Shown: positions 13,602-20,893, counted from the first letter of the stretch. The stretch: 25,135 nt of DNA from Nanobdellota archaeon (GCA_018901675.1 JAHIEH010000028.1:1-25135); one strand, 5' to 3'. Notes: a model not told the origin generated them from the letters alone. Numbers and translations are program-made.

Positions 13602-16600
13602 TTAAACATCCAAATTAGCCTCCTTTGCATTTTCTGAAATAAAAGCCCTTCTTGAAGCAACATCATCCCCCATCAAAACCCTAAAAATTCTGTCAGCTTC
13701 AACAGCATCTTCTATTGTTATTTTTTTAAGAGTTCTTGTGTTAGGATCCATTGTTGTTTCCCACAATTGCTGCGGATTCATTTCACCCAATCCTTTAAAC
13801 CTCGTTATCAAAACATTCCCGAGTTTGTCTGCAAGTTTTTTCAGCTCTTCATCAGAATAAACATAATAATCTTCTTTTTTTCTTACTTTATACAATGGCG
13901 GAACAGCAACATGCACATTCCCATTCTCTATAATCTGGGGCATAAACCTGAAAAAGAAAGTTAATAACAAAGTCTTGATATGGCTTCCGTCAACATCAGC
14001 ATCAGTCATTATTATCACCTTTCCATACCTAAGTTTTTCGATATTGAAACTTTCTCCAACCCCTGTTCCAATTGCAGTTATTAAATTAGCAATTTCTTCG
14101 CTGGATAACGCCTTTACAGGAGAGGCTTTTTCAACATTAAGAATTTTTCCTTTTAACGGCAAAATCGCCTGAAACTCTTTGTCTCTTGCCTGCTTTGAAC
14201 TATTATGCACAAAAATTCCAGAAGCGAGTGCAAAGTTGTGTGTTTCTGGAATTTCTATATCATAAACATCGATTTTATTAGACAGCCACTCAATTCTTTT
14301 TATTTTGTGGTTGTAATTTTTTATGGTTTCTAACATCTTTCCTGAATCATTATTAAAAAATCTCTGACAGAAAGTTTTCATACTAAGAATTGTTTTATCA
14401 TTATTTTCTATTCTTATCTTATCAAAATTTTCTAAATTTCCATTGTTTTCTATAATTCTTTTCATTAATTTGATTGTCTTGTTATAATAAGTTTTATTAT
14501 ATGTCAAATATCTTTTTCCTCTGAATTCTGGTGTCCACTGCTCTTTTGTTTTTTGCCTTCTCCATAAAATTAAAGTTTCATCTATCCATTGCTCTTTGGC
14601 TAGATTTGAAAGATATTGCCTTGCATCTGGATTATCTTCAAAGAATTTTTTAACTTTTTTGGCAGCTTTTTTCCTATTTTCTTCATTTGCCCAATATTTC
14701 TTTTGTTGTTTGTTAAGATTTTTATTATTCATTTCTCTATACTCTTTGTTTGAGTTATAGAATTCCTTGAATTTTTTAACCATAGATTCTTTATATTCTT
14801 GATTTTGCCATAATTTTTTAGAATTTTCAGACATTATTTTTCTTACATCTAGTCGATTTGCCCATTCTTTTATTTTTTGTTTATATTTTTCTGTGTGATG
14901 CGCTAACCTTGCCTTATCTTTTGACTCTTGACTATGGAGAGTTTTATCCAAATTTTCTGTATGAAGAACCAAATGCTCTTCTTTTGGAATTCTTATAATA
15001 TTTAAGGGGTTATTGTTTAATTTATTAAAGTTAATATGATGCCTAACATCTCCTTGCTCACTTGTGTAATTTCTATTTTTTAGATTATATTCATCTGCTA
15101 ATAAATGGGTAAAAATCCAAGTTTTGTTCTGGTCCCAAACCATTTCGTATCCATCAATAGTTATTCTTCCTCCAATTCTTGATATTCTTCTATGAAAAGG
15201 CATCAATGAATTCTCTTTTGTCAAATCTTTAGCTTCTTTATAATTTCCATCTCTTAACATAAATTTATGATTGGGGGTGCATATTATTTCTTCATTATTA
15301 TCTAATACAATTTTCACAATCTCTGCATTTTCTTTTGTTTTTCTTGGGTTTTCAATTTTCTCAATTCCAATACTACCATCGTTTTTTATTGTGTAACAGA
15401 AATTTTCTTTTCCGTCTTCTTGTTCTTTTATCAGCTCAATAAAAGACAAACTTCTTCCATCTGTTAAAGCAATCTTCGTTTCTCCTGAAAAACAACCTGC
15501 GGCACTTTCTCCTTCTACAATATACAACTCGCTTTTTTCTGTATCTTTGCTTGAGCAATCTGCTAATTTTCCTGGCAAACCTCCGAGTGAAAACGCGTTT
15601 TTTCTTCTTACCAAGTCTTTTGCTTTTTTTGCAGCAAGCCTTGCTTTTGCAGCGCTTAAAGATTTGTCTGCAATTCTTTTCGCAACAGCAGGATTCTCTT
15701 CAAAAAATTCGGAAAGAGCGCTTGTAACTATTGAATCCACAAAACCCTTAATTTCTGAATTGCCGAGTTTTGTTTTTGTCTGCCCTTCAAACTGCGGCTC
15801 AGGAATTTTTATGCTTACTATCGCGGTTAATCCTTCTCGAACATCATCTCCTGACAAAGCTTCATCCTTAAGCATTCCTTTTTTCTTTGCATAATCATTA
15901 ATAACTCTTGTTAATGCTGTTTTAAACCCAGAAATATGCGTCCCGCCTTCAACCGTGTTTATTGTGTTAACAAAACCAAAAAGATTTTCATTATATCCAG
16001 AGTTGTACTGGATTGCAATTTCAATGACGGTATTATCTGTCTCTCTCTTAAAATAAATAGGCTTGTGCAGTGCTTCTTTTTTCTCATTCAGCCATTTTAC
16101 AAACTCTATCAATCCTCCTGAAGAAAAAAACTCTTTTTTCTTTTCTTTATTCTCATCATTAAGCAGAATTTTCAATCCTGAATTCAAAAAAGCTATTTCT
16201 CTGAACCTTGTTTCGAGAACACTATAATCAAAATTTAATGTTGAAAAAATTTCAGGGTCTGGCCAGAATGTAACTTTTGTTCCGGTTTCATCTTCTTTGC
16301 ATTTTCCTACCACTTCTAGTTTTGTTTTTGGCTCTCCGCGTGAATACTCCTGCCGGTAAATTTTCCCGTCCCTTTTTACTTCAACAATCAACTTTTTTGA
16401 TAAAGCATTTACCACACTTATTCCAACTCCATGCAAACCTCCTGAAATCATATAAGACTTTTTGTCAAATTTCCCCCCTGCATGCAATTTGGTTAAAGCA
16501 ACCTGAACAGCTGGAACTTTAAGCTGTGGATGCAAATCAACAGGAATTCCCCTGCCGTCATCTTCTATTATTGCAGAACCGTCTTTTTCGAGAATCACTT

Positions 16601-16781
16601 TTATTGTTTTGCAGAACCCTGCAAGAGCTTCATCAACTGAGTTATCCACTGCTTCATAAACAAGATGATGCAAACCCTCCTTACCAGTACTGCCTATATA
16701 CATACTTGGGCGTTTGCGAACTCCCTCTAATCCTTCTAAAACCTTAATGCTCTCTGCATTGTATTCTTTTTTATCTACCAT
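13602..16781 (-). CDS. gyrB: DNA gyrase subunit B with intein
   Basis: The 1059-residue precursor would splice to 628 residues, a normal short GyrB. GyrB supplies the ATPase that drives supercoiling. Seen: EAVDNSVDEAL, EDDGRGIPVD and GGLHGVGISVVNALS of the GHKL ATPase; EGTHISGFKTAL; the TOPRIM motifs YIVEGESAAG and MTDADVDGSHIKTLLLTFFFR; and RFKGLGEMNPQQLWETTM. The intein splits the first TOPRIM motif between Gly429 and Ser861. Joined, the motif reads EGESAAG-SSKQARD; typical GyrB has EGDSAGG-SAKQGRD, so the acidic residue is Glu and one Gly is Ala. It is the first recognised gene of the operon ending with gyrA, and starts at MVDKKEYNAESIKVLEGLEGVRKRP, the usual N-terminus. Confidence 0.97.
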   Translation of the reverse strand: MVDKKEYNAESIKVLEGLEGVRKRPSMYIGSTGKEGLHHLVYEAVDNSVDEALAGFCKTIKVILEKDGSAIIEDDGRGIPVDLHPQLKVPAVQVALTKLHAGGKFDKKSYMISGGLHGVGISVVNALSKKLIVEVKRDGKIYRQEYSRGEPKTKLEVVGKCKEDETGTKVTFWPDPEIFSTLNFDYSVLETRFREIAFLNSGLKILLNDENKEKKKEFFSSGGLIEFVKWLNEKKEALHKPIYFKRETDNTVIEIAIQYNSGYNENLFGFVNTINTVEGGTHISGFKTALTRVINDYAKKKGMLKDEALSGDDVREGLTAIVSIKIPEPQFEGQTKTKLGNSEIKGFVDSIVTSALSEFFEENPAVAKRIADKSLSAAKARLAAKKAKDLVRRKNAFSLGGLPGKLADCSSKDTEKSELYIVEGESAAGCFSGETKIALTDGRSLSFIELIKEQEDGKENFCYTIKNDGSIGIEKIENPRKTKENAEIVKIVLDNNEEIICTPNHKFMLRDGNYKEAKDLTKENSLMPFHRRISRIGGRITIDGYEMVWDQNKTWIFTHLLADEYNLKNRNYTSEQGDVRHHINFNKLNNNPLNIIRIPKEEHLVLHTENLDKTLHSQESKDKARLAHHTEKYKQKIKEWANRLDVRKIMSENSKKLWQNQEYKESMVKKFKEFYNSNKEYREMNNKNLNKQQKKYWANEENRKKAAKKVKKFFEDNPDARQYLSNLAKEQWIDETLILWRRQKTKEQWTPEFRGKRYLTYNKTYYNKTIKLMKRIIENNGNLENFDKIRIENNDKTILSMKTFCQRFFNNDSGKMLETIKNYNHKIKRIEWLSNKIDVYDIEIPETHNFALASGIFVHNSSKQARDKEFQAILPLKGKILNVEKASPVKALSSEEIANLITAIGTGVGESFNIEKLRYGKVIIMTDADVDGSHIKTLLLTFFFRFMPQIIENGNVHVAVPPLYKVRKKEDYYVYSDEELKKLADKLGNVLITRFKGLGEMNPQQLWETTMDPNTRTLKKITIEDAVEADRIFRVLMGDDVASRRAFISENAKEANLDV
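14202..15494 (-). mobile_element. GyrB intein with HNH homing endonuclease
   Basis: The intein has 431 residues, precursor 430-860. Splicing block A is CFSGETKIALTDGRS with Cys1. Block B has CTPNHKFM with the TxxH His76. Blocks F and G are VYDIEIPETHNFAL and ASGIFVHN with His430 and Asn431; the +1 extein residue is Ser. The insert between blocks B and F (about 101-400) holds an HNH_3-like nuclease core: WIFTHLLADEYNL, VRHHINFNKLNNNP with His152/His153, then an EEHLVLH segment. Several repeats of an N-x-K-x2-W-x-N-x-E pattern follow (about 221-310), likely DNA-binding helices. From memory, the insertion site and splicing domains closely match the Synechocystis GyrB intein. All splicing residues look intact. 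Confidence 0.95.
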
Positions 16782-16799
16782 TTTATTTTATGTTTTGTT

Positions 16800-16892
16800 T
16801 TAAAATGGAAGGTTAGAAAATTTCCTGCTTTCAAAACTTCTTGTTTTGTAAGGACAGAAATCAATGATTTCTGTATTTTCTTTATCTGCCAT
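16800..16892 (-). CDS. Possible 30-residue leader protein upstream of gyrB
   Basis: A short frame begins MADKENTEIIDFCPYKTRSF and ends NLPF, stopping 18 nt before the gyrB start. It contains a DNA inverted repeat, arms CAGAAATC/GATTTCTG (about 16855-16873). There is no homologue I recognise. Support is limited to position in the leader and an AT-rich run before the ATG. It could be a genuine small protein, a regulatory leader peptide, or chance. Confidence 0.3.
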   Translation of the reverse strand: MADKENTEIIDFCPYKTRSFESRKFSNLPF

Positions 16893-16955
16893 TTTTTATA
16901 ATTGTTAAATTTTAATTTTCGGTTTTTGTCAATAGGCATTTTGTTTTTAACTGGA

Positions 16956-17013
16956 ATTTTCTCAAGAAAATCCCTGATTAATACACTAATAAATCAAAGA
17001 TTATTTAAAAAGC
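16956..17013 (-). promoter_or_regulatory. Candidate promoter of the gyrase operon
   Basis: TTATTTAAAAAGC (17001-17013) read on the minus strand is a TATA-like box. The inverted repeat ATTTTCT/AGAAAAT (16956-16971, 2-nt centre) lies about 30-45 nt downstream, near the expected transcription start. From there to the gyrB ATG is nearly 200 nt, a long leader for this genome. Confidence 0.4.
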
Positions 17014-17064
17014 TTGCCCCTCAAATTTAAGCTCTATACGGCTTAATAAGGCAAGATGTTGTTT

Positions 17065-17274
17065 TTATTCTTTTTTGTTTTCTATTTCACCTGTCTCTTT
17101 TTTATTACTAACTTCTTTCTCTTTCTTTTTAATCCACTTCACTTTCCTTCTTTTCATCAGCATGTTTTTCCTGCACTTTGATGAGCACAAATACTTAATA
17201 TTTCCATCATTCATAATAAGAGTAAGCCCTCTTGGAGTCTTATACTCTTTTCCACAGTATGAACATTTAGGCAT
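17065..17274 (-). CDS. rpl24e: 50S ribosomal protein L24e
   Basis: The 69-residue product starts MPKCSYCGKEYKTPRGLTLIMNDGNIKYLCSSKCRKNMLMKRR in family fashion. The CxxC...CxxxC zinc site (Cys4, Cys7, Cys30, Cys34) is intact. It sits on the large subunit near the intersubunit bridge. It ends in a Lys/Glu-rich tail. It is the third gene of an L7Ae-S28e-L24e series, the usual archaeal order, separated from S28e by 83 nt without another gene. Confidence 0.95.
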   Translation of the reverse strand: MPKCSYCGKEYKTPRGLTLIMNDGNIKYLCSSKCRKNMLMKRRKVKWIKKKEKEVSNKKETGEIENKKE

Positions 17275-17357
17275 TTTTAATTCCTACTCTTGTACAGTCT
17301 ATTTTAATTTCATCAACTAAATATTCTATTGTATCCAGATGGTATTTTATTCTCATC

Positions 17358-17648
17358 TTAAGTATAAACTCCCTTGCTTACAGAACTCCTGATTCTTCTT
17401 GCTTCAATCTCTGTTTCTCTCAACATTAAAGTATCTCCAACTCTTACTGGACCTTTAACATTTCTTCTCATCGACCTTCCCTCATCTCTGCCTGCAAGAA
17501 TATTACATTTAACCTGTGTGATCTCCCCTCTAAATCCTGTCCTTCCTATAACCTCTTCAACAATAGCAGGAACAGCCTCGCCTACAATCTTATCACTTCT
17601 CCCAGTGCCAGCAGTTTTTACTTCCTTTTGTTTTTGGTCTTTTGCCAT
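17358..17648 (-). CDS. rps28e: 30S ribosomal protein S28e
   Basis: The 96-residue product holds the S28e OB-fold core: AVPAIVEEVIGRTGFRGEITQVKCNIL, GRSMRRNVKGPVRVGDTLMLRETEIEARRIR. Archaeal S28e is typically 70-80 residues. This one has an N-terminal extension (MAKDQKQKEVKTAGTGRSDK) and a short extra tail after RRIR. The start is 2 nt downstream of the l7ae stop, so the genes are cotranscribed and translationally close. Confidence 0.95.
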   Translation of the reverse strand: MAKDQKQKEVKTAGTGRSDKIVGEAVPAIVEEVIGRTGFRGEITQVKCNILAGRDEGRSMRRNVKGPVRVGDTLMLRETEIEARRIRSSVSKGVYT

Positions 17649-17650
17649 TT

Positions 17651-17953
17651 TTATTTCTTTAAAGAATTAATTTCTTTTTCAGCTTCTCCAGACTCAATCA
17701 CTACAACAGCAGAAGCACTTACTTGTATCCCCGTAGCAATTCCAAGTTTTTTCTTGCTGTCAACTTCCTGATATGGAATATTTTTTTCATTGCATAAAAA
17801 AGGAAGGTGCTGGACTATCTCTTTTGGTTCCACATCAGAAGCATACACTACAAATTTAGCAGTTCCTCTTTCAATAGCTTTAGTAACTTCGTTTGTTCCT
17901 TTCTCTATCTTTCCTGTTTTTCTTGCCTTTTCAATTAAGTTGTAAGCATCCAT
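17651..17953 (-). CDS. rpl7ae: Ribosomal protein L7Ae (kink-turn binding)
   Basis: From MDAYNLIEKARKTGKIEKGTNEVTKAIERGTAKFVVYASDVEP the product has 100 residues. L7Ae binds kink-turns in 23S rRNA, box C/D and H/ACA RNPs and RNase P. The RNA-contacting KGTNEVTKAIERG and the ASAVVVIE loop are present. Longer frames from GTG 18001 or ATG 17995 are open, but the added residues (MLSNPLQIKSNLNK) do not resemble L7Ae. The family is often about 120 residues, so a start truncated by about 15 residues is accepted with caution. The transcript appears to have a long hairpin-bearing leader. Confidence 0.92.
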   Translation of the reverse strand: MDAYNLIEKARKTGKIEKGTNEVTKAIERGTAKFVVYASDVEPKEIVQHLPFLCNEKNIPYQEVDSKKKLGIATGIQVSASAVVVIESGEAEKEINSLKK

Positions 17954-18116
17954 TTTGTTTAAGTTTGATTTAATTTGTAGAGGATTAGATAACATCCTCA
18001 CATTTAGTTCATCGGATTTTTAGCCATAGTTGATGAATACACATCAAAAAATTCGATTAGAAATTTTTAATTTCTTAATCGGATAAATATTAAGGCAAAA
18101 AGTGGTTTATAAATGT
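17954..18116 (-). promoter_or_regulatory. l7ae promoter and structured 5' leader
   Basis: GGTTTATAAATG (about 18105-18116) is the TATA-like box on the minus strand. Transcription would start near 18083, leaving a leader of up to 130 nt. The leader begins with a hairpin, CGATTA-GAAAT/ATTTC-TTAATCG (18054-18081), followed by a TTTTTTGATG run like the 3' end of the repeat elements. A second hairpin is TTGATG/CATCAA, and a third is GAGGAT/ATCCTC (17980-17999). A 7-codon reading frame, MAKNPMN (18004-18027), lies between. L7Ae autoregulation through leader RNA is known in other archaea. Confidence 0.5.
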
Positions 18117-18143
18117 TTTTGTGTAAAGAATATTTTAGGTATT

Positions 18144-19148
18144 CTATTTCCAACTAACTTCCACACCATCACTTCTTTCCTTTGATTTAATATCCAATGC
18201 TTCTGCCTTTTTTCCAGAAAATTTTATTCCTTCTTTGAACATTATTTCACCAAGAAATGCAATCATCGCGCCGTTATCAACAAGCAATTCGTTTGGAGGA
18301 ACGAAAAACTTAACTTTTTCTTTTCTCTCCTTACACATAATCTTGCACATTTCCTGCAATCTTTGATTGCATGCAACCCCGCCCCCTAAAAGCAATTCTT
18401 TTTTTCCTGTATGAGCCAAAGCTCTTTCGCTAGCTTCGACAAGCATTGCAAAAACAGTCTCCTGTAGAGAATAAGCCAAATCCTTAAGCAGGTATTTTCC
18501 TGATTCAAGCTTTTGTTGCAAATTAGTAAGCATTCCAGAAAGAGCAATATCCATCCCCTTAACAGTATAGGGAAGTTCAATATATATTTTTTCTGATTCT
18601 TCTGCAAGTTTTGCAATTGCGGGCCCCCCGGGAAAACCAATTCCCGCATGCCTCGCAAAAGTGTCGATAAAATTTCCAACACCTAAATCAAGAGTTTCTC
18701 CAAAAATTCTGTACTTGCCGCTTGCATAAGCAATAATCTGCGTGTTTGCTCCAGAAGTATAAAGCATAACAGGATCCTTACTCCCGGTAATTTTTCCTAT
18801 CTCAAGATGTGCTATGCAGTGATTAACAGGAATTAATGGCTTTTTCAATTTTTCAGCAATCTCCTTCGCAAACCTTAACCCCTCAAGCAAACATGGAGGA
18901 ATTCCAGGTCCCTGAGAAAAAGCAATTGCATCAATTTTTTCTTCTTTGCCAACAAACCCTGCTTTGTCCAAAGCTTGGGCATAAATATCATACTTATTCT
19001 CACGATGATGCTTCGCAGCATCCAGAGGAACTATGCCACCGCTTTCAGTCGTATAACTTTTTTTAACATTTGCCAAAATCTTTCCATCTTTCACAACACC
19101 AACTCCAAAAGTGTGTGCAGTGCTTTCAATACCAAGTATTATTGCCAT
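18144..19148 (-). CDS. kae1: KEOPS subunit Kae1 (tRNA t6A synthesis)
   Basis: The 334-residue product is the ASKHA-fold catalytic subunit that transfers threonylcarbamoyl to A37 of ANN-decoding tRNAs. Seen: LGIESTAHTFGVGVV, the metal-site motif NHCIAHLE (His-x3-His), YTSGANTQIIAY, GETLDLGVGNFIDTFARHAG, KGMDIALSGML, LLLGGGVACNQRLQEM and VDNGAMIAFLG, where the Asp completes the metal site. Many archaeal Kae1 proteins are fused to the kinase Bud32; here the protein ends without it, so Bud32 must be encoded elsewhere. The ATG is 1 nt after the stop of the upstream nucleotidyltransferase gene, indicating one transcript. Confidence 0.96.
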   Translation of the reverse strand: MAIILGIESTAHTFGVGVVKDGKILANVKKSYTTESGGIVPLDAAKHHRENKYDIYAQALDKAGFVGKEEKIDAIAFSQGPGIPPCLLEGLRFAKEIAEKLKKPLIPVNHCIAHLEIGKITGSKDPVMLYTSGANTQIIAYASGKYRIFGETLDLGVGNFIDTFARHAGIGFPGGPAIAKLAEESEKIYIELPYTVKGMDIALSGMLTNLQQKLESGKYLLKDLAYSLQETVFAMLVEASERALAHTGKKELLLGGGVACNQRLQEMCKIMCKERKEKVKFFVPPNELLVDNGAMIAFLGEIMFKEGIKFSGKKAEALDIKSKERSDGVEVSWK

Positions 19149-19149
19149 T

Positions 19150-19881
19150 TTACCAAATCCTATTCACCTCTTCGTAACTCTCTTTGCTCCCAATATCAAA
19201 CCATCTTTCTCTAAACTGAAATGCATAAACATCTTTGATAGACATTAAATACTTAACTAAATGTCCGGGTCCATCTTTGGAATTATCTGTTTTCATATAC
19301 TCTTTAATCTTCCCTAAATCGCTCTGGGTGTAGATATAAATTCCCATAGAAGAGAGTGTTGATTTCGGGTTTTCTGGCTTTTCTTCAAATGAAATTATTT
19401 TCCCGTTTTCAATCTTAACAATTCCAAATTTTTTTGCTTCCTCAAATTTTTTGACATCATAAACCCCAACAGTTGTTTCACGGATTTTTTTAAAGAAATC
19501 AGCCATCTCATTTAAATTTGCATCAAAAAGATTATCTCCCAAAACAACTAAAATATCATCATCTATATTTTCCTTTTGGATAATTAACCTCAAATCTCCA
19601 ATCGCCCCTAACCTGTTCTCATTGCCTGTAGTTTCGTCATTAACTATTTTTGTTTTATTTTTTGTAGTTTCATCCTGTTTCTCAAGCCATAGTTTAAAAT
19701 GAGTATAAAATCTGTCATTGCTTACGATAAAAATATTATCTATGCCTTCAATCCTATTTAGCTTTTCTACTATATAGCTAAGAATTGGCTTTCCCTTTAC
19801 AAGCAAAAGTGCTTTTGGTTTCTCTTCAGTTAAAGGGTACAATCTTGTTGCATAACCCGCGCACAAAACCACTGCTTTCAT
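19150..19881 (-). CDS. Sugar-phosphate nucleotidyltransferase
   Basis: The 243-residue product has the Rossmann-like NTP_transferase fold of glucose-1-phosphate thymidylyl/uridylyltransferases. The signature MKAVVLCAGYATRLYPLTEEKPKALL is a variant of AGGxGTRLxPLTxxxPKPLL. Further elements are GKPILSYIVE, VVLGDNLFD, YDVKKFEEAKKFGIVKIENGKIISFEEKP and ERWFDIGSKESYEE. It would make an NDP-sugar for glycan or glycolipid synthesis; base and sugar cannot be told. It is upstream of and cotranscribed with kae1, with a TATA-like CTTTAAAATC about 25-35 nt before the ATG. Confidence 0.9.
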   Translation of the reverse strand: MKAVVLCAGYATRLYPLTEEKPKALLLVKGKPILSYIVEKLNRIEGIDNIFIVSNDRFYTHFKLWLEKQDETTKNKTKIVNDETTGNENRLGAIGDLRLIIQKENIDDDILVVLGDNLFDANLNEMADFFKKIRETTVGVYDVKKFEEAKKFGIVKIENGKIISFEEKPENPKSTLSSMGIYIYTQSDLGKIKEYMKTDNSKDGPGHLVKYLMSIKDVYAFQFRERWFDIGSKESYEEVNRIW

Positions 19882-19922
19882 AACTCACTTAAGAAAAAGA
19901 AGATTTTAAAGTTAATCAAAAA

Positions 19923-20387
19923 TTATCCAACCATAAAATTAACCTTTCTTGCCCTTTTTTCAAACTTATCAAGTGAGTCAAAATACCTACTAAGTGAGTC
20001 TTTCAGGCCTATGTTGCCATATGAGTAGAAGGAAGTTATCTCATTACCTTCTGTTATAACTCTGTCTAATTCATAAATAATTTCATACTTACCTCTAACT
20101 AAATGCTTGTCCACCACGATGAAGGAGCCCTTGCCACTTTTTGGTTTAATCAATCCTACTTTTACTCCTGCATCCGAACAAAAGGATTTTTTTTCTAGTG
20201 AACTAGTCCTAATTTTAATCCCCTGCTTGTTATCCATGTCTTCCTTTGAATTATACCCATTGATTCTTTTAAAATTAATTTCATTTTTGCGACTAATCAA
20301 AAAATAAACTTTCAAGAATTCTGCTAATCCAAGAGATTTTATATGGTTCCTGGTTTCCTCCGAGGGGGATTCATCTTTGAATATCAT
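19923..20387 (-). CDS. Uncharacterised protein with NFMVG C-terminus
   Basis: The family is not recognised. The chosen start, MIFKDESPSEETRNHIKSLGL (154 residues), follows from the promoter: TTTAAATAAATT ends 33 nt upstream, exactly as for the neighbour at 20419-20667. A longer frame from 20477 would read through that promoter and overlap the neighbour. The middle is beta-rich (GVKVGLIKPKSGKGSFIVVDKH...YEIIYELDRVI). The C-terminus LDKFEKRARKVNFMVG resembles that of the neighbouring protein (LDESRKKALETNFMVG). No membrane segment or catalytic motif is seen. Confidence 0.55.
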   Translation of the reverse strand: MIFKDESPSEETRNHIKSLGLAEFLKVYFLISRKNEINFKRINGYNSKEDMDNKQGIKIRTSSLEKKSFCSDAGVKVGLIKPKSGKGSFIVVDKHLVRGKYEIIYELDRVITEGNEITSFYSYGNIGLKDSLSRYFDSLDKFEKRARKVNFMVG

Positions 20388-20424
20388 AAAATATCCATAA
20401 TCTGCAAGTTTAAATAAATTATGG
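20385..20424 (-). promoter_or_regulatory. Duplicated promoter, copy 1
   Basis: The 40-bp segment from the start codon to TTTAAATAAATT (20409-20420) is repeated 280 bp away at 20665-20704 with only a few mismatches. Box-to-start spacing is 33 nt in both, so both mRNAs are probably nearly leaderless. Confidence 0.6.
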
Positions 20425-20667
20425 CATTGCATAACCAACCATAAAATTCGTTTCCAATGCTTTTTTCCTTGATTCATCTAATTTTTTAAGAAATTCAAGA
20501 GCATCATCATTTCTAAATGGGATTCTTCTACGAATAATTTTAGGATATTCCACATCCAGATTAATATCAGGAGCAGGATTTTGAAATCTACCTTCTTCTA
20601 TATCCTCTTTTAACCTAAAAAAAGCAAGAAATCTACGCTCATACAATGAATTATCTTCATTCACCAT
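20419..20667 (-). CDS. Small uncharacterised protein, paralogous C-terminus to its neighbour
   Basis: The 82-residue product begins MVNEDNSLYERRFLAFFRLKEDIEEG and ends FLKKLDESRKKALETNFMVGYAMP. It is charged and partly helical, with a basic RRRIPF segment. The last helix plus NFMVG matches the end of the neighbouring 154-residue protein, and the promoters are duplicates, so the two genes probably arose by tandem duplication followed by strong divergence. Its final codons overlap the neighbour's TATA-like box. Function is unknown. Confidence 0.5.
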   Translation of the reverse strand: MVNEDNSLYERRFLAFFRLKEDIEEGRFQNPAPDINLDVEYPKIIRRRIPFRNDDALEFLKKLDESRKKALETNFMVGYAMP

Positions 20668-20704
20668 AAAATATTTACAATTTACAAGTTTAAATAAATT
20701 GTGG
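20665..20704 (-). promoter_or_regulatory. Duplicated promoter, copy 2
   Basis: TTTAAATAAATT (20689-20700) sits 33 nt before the ATG at 20667. The sequence between box and ATG matches copy 1 (20385-20424) except for a few positions. Confidence 0.6.
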
Positions 20705-20746
20705 TAAAAACATAATTAAAAAAAAAATAAAAAATAAAATTAACAG

Positions 20747-20893
20747 TTATCTTTTCTTTTTCTTTACTACTTTCTTTTTTTTCTTTTTTCCGCCTCTAGC
20801 CATCTTTGCTTCGCAGACATTTCCTTTTCCGTCTACATAATAAAGATAACCTTTCTGCCTCTTTATAACGTTTTTTACAAGAACTTTTCCCAT
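20747..20893 (-). CDS. Small basic protein, 48 residues
   Basis: The frame reads MGKVLVKNVIKRQKGYLYYV, then DGKGNVCEAKMARGG, and ends in a poly-lysine tail broken by VV. An unusually strong Shine-Dalgarno motif, AAGGAGGTG, lies 5-13 nt upstream of the ATG, with a TATA-like ATTATAAATTATAA beyond it; most genes in this window lack such a site, so the protein may be abundantly translated. The basic tail suggests nucleic-acid binding. I have an impression of similar small proteins in DPANN genomes but cannot name a family. Confidence 0.75.
   Translation of the reverse strand: MGKVLVKNVIKRQKGYLYYVDGKGNVCEAKMARGGKKKKKKVVKKKKR

Noticed and set aside
13602..16781. GyrB fused to an unrelated domain
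   Set aside because: The 431 extra residues begin with Cys and end His-Asn before Ser, with all intein blocks, so they are an intein rather than a fusion.
19923..20477. Longer 184-residue start for the NFMVG gene
   Set aside because: The extra 30 codons read through the duplicated promoter and overlap the neighbouring gene.
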